Shown piece by piece: positions 1 to 4,565 of a DNA stretch of 11,335 nt (position 1 is its first letter; every line of letters begins with the position of its first letter). The notes beneath the pieces were generated by a model. That model saw only the letters and a list, made by a program, of their open reading frames with translations. It did no database searches and was not told the origin of the DNA. The translations under genes and the position numbers were made by a program. The stretch comes from Coriobacteriaceae bacterium. Lineage in GTDB: Bacteria; Actinomycetota; Coriobacteriia; Coriobacteriales; UMGS124. The stretch is taken from contig JAHZHK010000088.1 in the NCBI GenBank assembly GCA_019420325.1, forward strand, positions 1 through 11,335, read 5' to 3'.

Positions 1-1
1 C

Positions 2-496
2 GAGTACCCGCTTGTGCTCACCGAGGGCCGACTGCCCATGTACCACCACGGCACGCTGCGCAACATCCCGTACCTGCGCGAGATCTATCCCGTGCCTGAG
101 TGCTGGATTCACCCCGAGGTTGCCGAGAAGTACGGCATCACCGATGGCGAGTGGGTCGACATTGAGAGCCGCCGCGGCAAGACGCACGGCAAGGCCAAGG
201 TCACCACGGCAATCGCCAAGGGCGTTGTGTACCAGGAGCGCTTCTGGGCACCCGAGCTGCTTGATTCCGACGACCCGGCTCAGGCTTACAAGGCGTTCAA
301 CATCAACGTCCTTACCAAGAACGACCCGCCCTACAACCCCGAGTACGGCACCTACACGCTGCGTGGCTTTACCGTCAAGGTGACTCCGTCCACCGATGAG
401 ATCTGCGACAAGATTTGGACCGAGCCGTCTCAGTTCGCGGTGTGGATGCCTGAGGCTTCTGATCCTACCGAGGAGGTGTTCGACTATGGCGCGTAA
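2..496 (+). CDS. Molybdopterin oxidoreductase catalytic subunit, C-terminal part (5' end outside window)
   Basis: The reading frame is open from base 2 to the TAA at 494-496, giving the last 164 residues of a larger protein. The GTG at 14 is an internal valine codon and not a start, because the frame is open to the window edge. The visible part matches the C-terminal molybdopterin-dinucleotide-binding beta-barrel of the DMSO reductase superfamily: a region around PVPECWIHPEVAEKYGITDG, then GEWVDIESRRGK, the usual 'degree of hydration and ligand' segment that packs on the cofactor. Family members reduce or hydroxylate small molecules at a Mo- or W-bis-MGD centre, but the substrate-determining domains and the metal ligand lie upstream and cannot be seen. 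The gene overlaps the next one by 11 bases, so the two are probably translated together and form one complex. Family assignment is firm; the substrate is unknown. Confidence 0.88.
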   Translation, partial: EYPLVLTEGRLPMYHHGTLRNIPYLREIYPVPECWIHPEVAEKYGITDGEWVDIESRRGKTHGKAKVTTAIAKGVVYQERFWAPELLDSDDPAQAYKAFNINVLTKNDPPYNPEYGTYTLRGFTVKVTPSTDEICDKIWTEPSQFAVWMPEASDPTEEVFDYGA

Positions 497-1079
497 TTGC
501 ATAGTCGTCAACATTGACCGCTGCACTGGCTGCTACGCCTGCCAGGTGGCCTGCAAGATGCAAAACGAGGTGGCCCTGGGTCTTGCCTGGAACAAGGTGA
601 AGATTGTCGGTCCCGTCGGTGAGTACCCCAACATGGTGCGCTACCCGCTGCCTACGATGTGCCAGGAGTGCGAGAACGCCCCGTGCCTCGAGGTTTGCCC
701 CACCGGCGCCACCTACCGCGACGAGGAGACCGGCGTTATCCTCATTGACTCCGAGCAGTGCATCGGCTGCCAGGCTTGCATGCAGGCCTGCCCTTATGGT
801 CAGCGCTGCTATAACGAGCAGGCCGGCGTTGTGGAGAAGTGCAACCTTTGCCATGACCTCACGGCCAAGGGCGAGCTCCCTGCGTGCGTGAAGAGCTGCT
901 CTGCCGGCGCCCGCTTCTATGGCGACCTCGACGATCCTGAGTCCGATGTCTCCAAGGAGCTCGCCAAGTATTCCGAGGATCAGATTCACACGCTGCCCGA
1001 TACAGGCAACGCCCCCCTCACCAAGTACATCATCACGTCGATGCACGGTGAGAATGCCTGGCAGCCCGACGTTTTCTAA
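486..1079 (+). CDS. DmsB/NrfC/PsrB-type four-cluster ferredoxin subunit
   Basis: This 197-residue electron-transfer subunit has sixteen cysteines in the classical four-cluster arrangement: C13-C16-C19-C23, C59-C62-C67-C71, C92-C95-C98-C102 and C119-C122-C134-C138. The length and the C-x2-C-x11-C-x3-C last motif fit the DmsB/NrfC/PsrB group, which wires a molybdoenzyme active site to the quinone pool or to another donor. The frame is open further upstream (from about 396), but the ATG at 486 is preferred because an AGGAGGT lies 8 bases before it and the protein then begins MARNCIVVNIDRC, as in relatives. The start sits inside the end of the upstream catalytic gene, which supports coupled translation. 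There is no signal peptide or membrane segment. The next gene is a TorD-like chaperone, so no NrfD/DmsC anchor follows directly. Confidence 0.93.
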   Translation: MARNCIVVNIDRCTGCYACQVACKMQNEVALGLAWNKVKIVGPVGEYPNMVRYPLPTMCQECENAPCLEVCPTGATYRDEETGVILIDSEQCIGCQACMQACPYGQRCYNEQAGVVEKCNLCHDLTAKGELPACVKSCSAGARFYGDLDDPESDVSKELAKYSEDQIHTLPDTGNAPLTKYIITSMHGENAWQPDVF

Positions 1080-1108
1080 GTCGCTTCGTTAAAAACGGGG
1101 CCCTCAAA

Positions 1109-1143
1109 GTGCGGTGTCGTCGTGCGCGGCGGCGGCACCGCAC
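1109..1143 (+). other. 14-bp hairpin between ferredoxin and chaperone genes
   Basis: Arms 1109-1122 and 1130-1143 pair over 14 positions (two of them G-U in RNA) around a 7-base loop. No T-run follows (the next bases are CCCTTGC), so it is not a canonical terminator. It may be a partial terminator, an RNA-processing site or a 3' stabiliser that lowers chaperone expression relative to the enzyme subunits. Two direct GTGTCAA copies, 10 bases apart (1172-1178 and 1182-1188), lie between the hairpin and the chaperone ribosome-binding site. Confidence 0.6.
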
Positions 1144-1206
1144 CCCTTGCTACATGTGTGTTCCGCGCAAAGTGTCAAAACGTGTCAAGAATCAGGAGAA
1201 ACCGAC

Positions 1207-1884
1207 ATGGATCAGCAGACAAGAGACGACATCATTACTTCTGGCGCCGACCGTGCCGGCTTCTACAGCTTCTTGGCGGGCGTCTATCTCTGGGAGCCTA
1301 CTTCCGAGCAGATTGAGGTCATGGCCGCAGCCAACTTCCCCGTGGGAGAGGACGCCTTTGGTCGTGGCTATGCGCTTATCGCCGATTATCTGCGCCATCG
1401 CGACACCGGTACCCGCCAGGAGATCGCCGTGGATTATGCGCATACATTCTTGGGGGCCGGCAACTACGACAAGCTCATGGCGCCGCCTTATGAGAGTGTC
1501 TATACGAGCGAGGAGCACCTGCTTATGCAGGACGCCCGCGACGGGGCGCTGTCGTTCTATCGTTCTGAAGACCTCGACCTTCCTGCAGAAAACACCACGC
1601 CTGAAGATCACATTGGCTTCGAGATGCAGTTCATGGCCAAGCTTATCGATCGTTCCTGCGATGCCCTGAGTGCGGGTGACACTGCGGAGTTTGCTCGTCT
1701 CGTGCGTGTGCAGCATGAGTTCTACGTCCAACATCTTGCCAACTGGCTGCCTGCTTTTGTCGCCGACATCGAGCGTCACTGCAAGACCAATTATTATCGC
1801 GGAATTGCTCAACTCACGCGTGCTTTCCTTGCGGAGGAAAAGGAGCAGCTCGAAGGTCTTGCTGAGGTCGTAAAGACGATCTAA
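1207..1884 (+). CDS. TorD/DmsD-family molybdoenzyme maturation chaperone
   Basis: This is a 225-residue cytoplasmic, mostly helical protein. It carries the family's conserved patches: PPYESVYTSEE at about 93-103, PEDHIGFEMQFMAKL at 132-146 (the D/E-x-x-H helix), and HLANWLPAF at 176-184. Members of this family bind the signal peptide or apoenzyme of DMSO-reductase-type molybdoenzymes and hold them competent for cofactor insertion; the client is presumably the enzyme encoded just upstream. The frame extends 5' of the chosen start, but ATG 1207 has AGGAG at 1194-1198 with 8-base spacing, and the upstream extension is Cys-rich and unlike the family. It lies 127 bases after the ferredoxin gene, so it could share that transcript or have its own promoter. 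The family call is secure; the specific client is inferred from position. Confidence 0.9.
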   Translation: MDQQTRDDIITSGADRAGFYSFLAGVYLWEPTSEQIEVMAAANFPVGEDAFGRGYALIADYLRHRDTGTRQEIAVDYAHTFLGAGNYDKLMAPPYESVYTSEEHLLMQDARDGALSFYRSEDLDLPAENTTPEDHIGFEMQFMAKLIDRSCDALSAGDTAEFARLVRVQHEFYVQHLANWLPAFVADIERHCKTNYYRGIAQLTRAFLAEEKEQLEGLAEVVKTI

Positions 1885-1958
1885 TCTTTGCTGCTTATAT
1901 CATGCTGTTTCAAGTTGCCGACCCGGTTTCTGGCAAGTGGGAGGGTCACCGCATACAA

Positions 1959-1986
1959 TTGAGCACATGTTCGCTGGGTGTCTAAT
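1959..1986 (+). promoter_or_regulatory. Candidate promoter for the membrane LuxR regulator
   Basis: TTGAGC (1959-1964) and TCTAAT (1981-1986) are separated by 16 bases and match the vegetative consensus at 4/6 and 5/6 positions. A second candidate lies just downstream: an extended -10 TGCTAGCAT (2006-2014) with a 4/6 -35, TCGCCA (1986-1991), at 17 bases. Either one would place the hairpin at 2017-2045 inside the regulator's leader. A short dyad, TTGCC (1915-1919) with GGCAA (1932-1936), lies upstream and could be an operator. This rests on sequence matches only. Confidence 0.35.
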
Positions 1987-2016
1987 CGCCACGGATAACT
2001 CAGTGTGCTAGCATTC

Positions 2017-2045
2017 AAAAGGTCCCGTCTTTGACGGGGCCTTTT
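2017..2045 (+). terminator. Intrinsic terminator, A/T-flanked and potentially bidirectional
   Basis: Arms 2017-2029 and 2033-2045 pair over 13 positions around a TTT loop: AAAA, GG, a G-U pair, CCC and GTC on the left against GAC, GGG and CCTTTT on the right. The G/C core ending in TTTT is a standard rho-independent terminator. It can end the chaperone transcript. If the regulator's promoter is the upstream one, it would lie in that gene's leader and could act as an attenuator. Confidence 0.75.
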
Positions 2046-2061
2046 GCGTTTGAGGGAGAGA

Positions 2062-2082
2062 AGGTACAGGCTGGTTGTACCT
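2062..2082 (+). promoter_or_regulatory. Perfect 7-bp dyad upstream of the LuxR regulator start
   Basis: AGGTACA (2062-2068) and TGTACCT (2076-2082) are perfect inverted copies around GGCTGGT. The dyad sits between the terminator-like hairpin and the ribosome-binding site (AGGGGAG near 2089-2095). Its 21-bp symmetric size suits a dimeric LuxR-type regulator, so autoregulation is possible. It could equally be an RNA hairpin that affects translation. Confidence 0.45.
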
Positions 2083-2103
2083 GGCAGTAGGGGAGAGCAG
2101 CGA

Positions 2104-3744
2104 ATGGGCAATGCTCATGGCAGGGGCAAGGGGCCCGAACAATCAACTGATGAGGTAGTTCTGCGTGGGCCTTCGGCCCTGGCGCGTCTTCTGCTCGATC
2201 TTGACGAGCAGTGGCCCTCGCTTCGCTTTGTTGGTTTTGGTCTGTATTACGCCTGGATATGGCTGTGCTATGACAGTACAACCCTGCTTGATGCTTCAAT
2301 TCGAGCCAATGCAGATACGACCTTCGCGATGTACCTTGCTTCCACTACTGCGCTTGGTCTTACGCTTGTGCTTGCGGCGGCCTTTCCGACCGTCTCTGCT
2401 CGGCTTACGCAGAACAAGCCTTTTTTGCTTGCAATGGGGCTCCTTGCTGGTATAGCAACGGTTTTTGTCAAACTCATGGCTCCCAATGGGGCGTTTGACC
2501 CTGTGTTCCTGCTCGTTTGCGTTCTCACTGGCTTGGGGACAGCGTGGGTGTGTTTGCGCATGGGTATGGAGTATGCCTCGGTAGGCTCTCGTCGTGCGAC
2601 CATGAATGCCGCAGCTGCCTTTGTCGCGGCTTCGCTCATGTACTTCTTGGTGCGTGGACTGCCTGAACATCTTGGGCTCGGCGTTATGGCTTTGCTGCCG
2701 CTGGGGGCGACGCTTTGTACGCTGACGCCGGCCGGTGATGCCCCGATGGAAGAGCCTGTTGAGCCGCACGACCATCTTTTGCCGCGTGGGTTCTTTTTGC
2801 GACTCATGTTTGCCATTGCGGTGTTTTCTGGCGTCGTGGGAGTCACGCGCGGTTTTTCTGCATTGACCCAGGCCACGAATGTTCTTGATGACAGGGGATG
2901 CATGGTGGTATTTGGGATGGCTCTCGTGGCCATGCTGCTTTACGTGCTTGTTGGTACGCTGGGCAATGATTTCGACGTAAGCCGCCTCTACTATCCAGTC
3001 ATCATTCTTGCTTCGGTGGGCATTCTTGTCATGCCGCTCGTTGACGGCGCGGGGCAAGCCGGTGGCGTTTTCGTCGGTATCGCCTATGCCTGCTTCGTCA
3101 TGATCATGTGGTGCCTCTTTGCTCATGTGGCATATGTGACGGGTGCGCCGGCGGTTCGCGTCTTTGGTTTGGGGCGCGGTACCTCCGCTCTGGGAACTAC
3201 GGCCGGCTGGCTTTTGGGATCACAGCTGGCTGGTCACGAAATGCTCGACGCCACTTCGATGTTCGTCGTTTCATGCGTAATGGTGCTTGCGCTGCTCGTC
3301 GTGTCGATGCTCGTGTTCAATGACCGTGCGGTGGGAATGGTGCTGCGCATGGTGGGTAAGCGCGCCGCGCAGGACGCTCAGATTGGTCGAGGTCTTGTTG
3401 ATGTCGCTGACACCCTAAACGTTGCTGTGCATGAAGACAATGGGGCCTCTAGAGGCGTCTCCGTGTCATTCGAACAGAACGGGGACGATGCGCAGGCGAG
3501 CGGATTGGATCGTGCGGGTACGTGGACGCGCTCTTGTTTGGATATCGCGACCCGGTTTGGCCTGTCGCAGCGTGAGACGGAGGTCCTGTTCCTTCTTGCC
3601 AAGGGTCGCACGATTGCCTTTATTGCCGACGAGCTCGGTGTCTCATTCAATACGGCGAAGTCCCACATCCGGCATGTGTATGTGAAGATCGGCGTGCATA
3701 CTAAGTCCGAGCTCCTTGATCTTGTAGAGCAAGGCCGCAAGTAA
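2104..3744 (+). CDS. Polytopic membrane LuxR-type transcriptional regulator
   Basis: This 546-residue protein has about 12 predicted membrane segments (roughly 42-57, 74-94, 106-124, 133-152, 165-184, 190-206, 227-247, 263-285, 293-312, 318-343, 356-373 and 382-402), then a linker, then a LuxR/NarL helix-turn-helix domain at 484-543. The HTH shows LSQRETEVLFLLAKGRT, the recognition region VSFNTAKSHIRHVYVKIG and the closing SELLDLV. It has no response-regulator receiver domain, so signal detection probably lies in the transporter-like membrane half. Such one-component membrane LuxR proteins are abundant in Coriobacteriia and often sit beside molybdoenzyme clusters. Here it follows the chaperone on the same strand, and control of that module is inferred. 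The frame is open back to a TTG at 2044, but ATG 2104 has AGGGGAG at 8 bases and is preferred. The linker at 415-480 is polar and poorly conserved-looking. Confidence 0.9.
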   Translation: MGNAHGRGKGPEQSTDEVVLRGPSALARLLLDLDEQWPSLRFVGFGLYYAWIWLCYDSTTLLDASIRANADTTFAMYLASTTALGLTLVLAAAFPTVSARLTQNKPFLLAMGLLAGIATVFVKLMAPNGAFDPVFLLVCVLTGLGTAWVCLRMGMEYASVGSRRATMNAAAAFVAASLMYFLVRGLPEHLGLGVMALLPLGATLCTLTPAGDAPMEEPVEPHDHLLPRGFFLRLMFAIAVFSGVVGVTRGFSALTQATNVLDDRGCMVVFGMALVAMLLYVLVGTLGNDFDVSRLYYPVIILASVGILVMPLVDGAGQAGGVFVGIAYACFVMIMWCLFAHVAYVTGAPAVRVFGLGRGTSALGTTAGWLLGSQLAGHEMLDATSMFVVSCVMVLALLVVSMLVFNDRAVGMVLRMVGKRAAQDAQIGRGLVDVADTLNVAVHEDNGASRGVSVSFEQNGDDAQASGLDRAGTWTRSCLDIATRFGLSQRETEVLFLLAKGRTIAFIADELGVSFNTAKSHIRHVYVKIGVHTKSELLDLVEQGRK

Positions 3745-3750
3745 AAAGTC

Positions 3751-3839
3751 GCGGAACCTGATGCGCTGCGTTCCACGGAGCCTCATGTACTCCAGTACAC
3801 ATCGGCTCCGTGCGCCTTGCGCGTGAGAACCCGCGTTTT
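3751..3839 (+). repeat. Tandem palindromic element, copy 1
   Basis: First copy of an intergenic element that begins GCGGAACCTGATGCGC and ends with a GAACCCGC-like arm followed by TTTT. The outer arm CTGATGCGC (3758-3766) pairs with GCGCGTGAG (3819-3827) except at one position. The inner stem is CACGGAGCC (3774-3782) with GGCTCCGTG (3804-3812), a perfect 9 bp. The apical stem is TGTACT (3786-3791) with AGTACA (3794-3799). AAAAA (3743-3747) precedes it and TTTT follows, so it could terminate transcription in both directions, including that of the membrane regulator gene ending at 3744. Confidence 0.75.
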
Positions 3840-3846
3840 AGTAGGT

Positions 3847-3955
3847 GCGGAACCTGATGCGCCGCGTTCCGCGATGCCTAGAGTACTCCCGTAGGCCAAA
3901 GGCCCGCACCGCGCACGTCGGCATCGCGCGCCTTGCGCATCAGAACCCGCTTTTT
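3847..3955 (+). repeat. Tandem palindromic element, copy 2
   Basis: The best-preserved copy. GCGG (3847-3850) pairs with CCGC (3947-3950) and CTGATGCGC (3854-3862) pairs perfectly with GCGCATCAG (3935-3943). The inner stem is CGCGATGCC (3870-3878) with GGCATCGCG (3920-3928), also a perfect 9 bp. It differs from copy 1 at three positions, each matched by a compensating change on the other arm. The apex is different from copy 1: GGCC-AAA-GGCC followed by CGCACCGCGC. TTTTT (3951-3955) follows the closing arm, as in a large intrinsic terminator. Confidence 0.8.
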
Positions 3956-3962
3956 AAAGGCT

Positions 3963-4071
3963 GCGGAACCGCGTTCGCTGCGTTCCCGGGAGGCTCACGT
4001 ACGTCCAGTAGGCCAAAGGCCCGCACCGCGCGTATCGCCCCTGGACGCCTTGCGCATCAGAAGCCGCTTTT
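3963..4071 (+). repeat. Tandem palindromic element, copy 3 (partly decayed)
   Basis: Third copy. It shares with copy 2 the block GTAGGCCAAAGGCCCGCACC (4008-4027) and the closing CCTTGCGCATCAGAA. The left outer arm is changed (CGCGTTCGC in place of CTGATGCGC), so the outer stem pairs poorly. The inner stem, roughly 3984-3994 with 4037-4045, still pairs with two bulged bases. The outermost GCGG (3963-3966) and CCGC (4064-4067) and the terminal TTTT (4068-4071) remain. Confidence 0.7.
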
Positions 4072-4080
4072 ACAATGGGT

Positions 4081-4112
4081 GTGGAACCTGACGTTCTGCA
4101 TTCTGCGTCACG
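4081..4112 (+). repeat. Truncated fourth copy of the element
   Basis: GTGGAACCTGACG at 4081 matches the first bases of the other copies, then the resemblance ends. A small hairpin remains, TGACG (4089-4093) with CGTCA (4106-4110). It is probably a remnant and borders the A-run of the minus-strand terminator at 4117. Confidence 0.45.
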
Positions 4113-4116
4113 AAAC

Positions 4117-4178
4117 AAAAAAATGCGGCGGATCCTTCGTCTGCGGGTAAGGGGGAAGTGCCGCAGGGGATCCGCCGC
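4117..4178 (-). terminator. Strong minus-strand intrinsic terminator
   Basis: GCGGCGGATCC (4125-4135) and GGATCCGCCGC (4168-4178) are perfect 11-bp inverted repeats. A nested 6-bp stem lies inside, CTGCGG (4141-4146) with CCGCAG (4161-4166). On the plus strand seven A's (4117-4123) precede the left arm, so a leftward transcript would end in a stable hairpin plus seven U's. The nearest leftward gene is the threonine ammonia-lyase ending at 4566, which would give it a 3' untranslated region of about 440 bases. Otherwise the terminator serves an unannotated minus-strand RNA. Confidence 0.8.
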
Positions 4179-4245
4179 TCAAGGGGAATGCCGGACGTCC
4201 AAGCGCAAGGGGGTCGCTCGCGTCGGCTCTATGAGGAGGCGTGCT

Positions 4246-4294
4246 CAAGGTCTGACAGGTACGTCGCTCAAATTCCTGAGCGCCTGTCCGCTTG
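4246..4294. other. Multi-part hairpin in the intergenic region
   Basis: Nested inverted repeats: CAAG (4246-4249) with CTTG (4291-4294), GACAGG (4254-4259) with CCTGTC (4283-4288), and CGCTCA (4265-4270) with TGAGCG (4277-4282), separated by internal loops. There is no T-run on either side. It looks like a folded RNA segment and not a terminator. The strand is undetermined. Confidence 0.45.
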
Positions 4295-4305
4295 ACTGAC
4301 TGCAT

Positions 4306-4326
4306 AATGCCTCATCCGGGCATTTT
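4306..4326 (+). terminator. Weak terminator-like hairpin
   Basis: AATGCC (4306-4311) pairs with GGCATT (4319-4324), and TTTT runs to 4326. GCA and TGC can extend the stem across one T-T mismatch. The stem is short, so its function is uncertain. Confidence 0.3.
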
Positions 4327-4562
4327 GCGCGCCACCCTATGAGTGCTATATACTAAAAATCGCTATCTAGCTGGGAAAACGATTGTGAAGATGTCTTCAT
4401 AAATGCTTATATCACCCATTTGGAAGGATGGTGACTAGGCATTGTGCATATATGTAATAACCCCTAGTCACCCAGGTAAAACGGCTATCACCCCGCAGGG
4501 GCGGGGCCGACGGCATCGGGTAATCCCCGGTAATCCCAGGCCAGATGCCGTCGACCCCTTTT
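4325..4562 (+). ncRNA. Candidate small RNA gene (promoter, dyads, terminator)
   Basis: A plausible promoter, TTGCGC (4325-4330) and TATACT (4349-4354) with 18-base spacing, would start transcription near 4361. The following AT-rich stretch has no credible reading frame. It contains the dyad TGAAGA-TG-TCTTCA (4386-4399) and the long-range inverted repeat GGTGACTAGG (4430-4439) with CCTAGTCACC (4463-4472). It ends at a hairpin with TTTT at 4559-4562, so the transcript would be about 200 nt. No known RNA family was recognised. The pieces are visible; that they form one RNA is inferred. The alternative is leftover or regulatory spacer DNA between convergent genes. Confidence 0.35.
4503..4562 (+). 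terminator. Terminator hairpin between convergent units
   Basis: Arms 4503-4517 and 4544-4558 pair over 15 positions with one C-A mismatch on the plus strand, where the minus-strand RNA would have a G-U pair. TTTT follows at 4559-4562 on the plus strand. The loop holds GGTAATCCC twice (4519-4527 and 4529-4537). It would stop rightward transcription just before the convergent ammonia-lyase gene. On the minus strand the arms pair better but no T-run follows. Confidence 0.6.
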
Positions 4563-4565
4563 GTG

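Noticed and set aside
396..485. An upstream extension of the ferredoxin gene
   Set aside because: The extension overlaps the catalytic subunit in another frame and lacks a ribosome-binding site, while ATG 486 has AGGAGGT at ideal spacing.
2062..2082. A canonical lux box
   Set aside because: The dyad has the right size, but its arms (AGGTACA/TGTACCT) do not match the ACCTGTA-type lux box, and the regulator is not of the acyl-homoserine-lactone type.
2044..2103. An upstream TTG start for the LuxR regulator
   Set aside because: The TTG falls inside the terminator's T-run and has no ribosome-binding site; the added residues are arginine-rich and unlike the family.
3751..4112. A CRISPR array
   Set aside because: The units are long, imperfect and palindromic throughout, with no short identical repeats separated by unique equal-length spacers and no cas genes nearby.
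3845..4150. A 101-codon plus-strand reading frame with repeated PKARTA and RLAHQ motifs
   Set aside because: It runs straight through palindromic repeat copies 2 and 3, so the repeated peptide is a by-product of the DNA repeat. There is no ribosome-binding site and the composition is not protein-like.
4117..4565. A known structured RNA such as SRP RNA, RNase P RNA, tmRNA or 6S RNA
   Set aside because: I looked for the conserved cores of SRP and RNase P RNA on both strands and did not find them; nothing seen indicates tmRNA or 6S RNA, although this was not an Rfam search.
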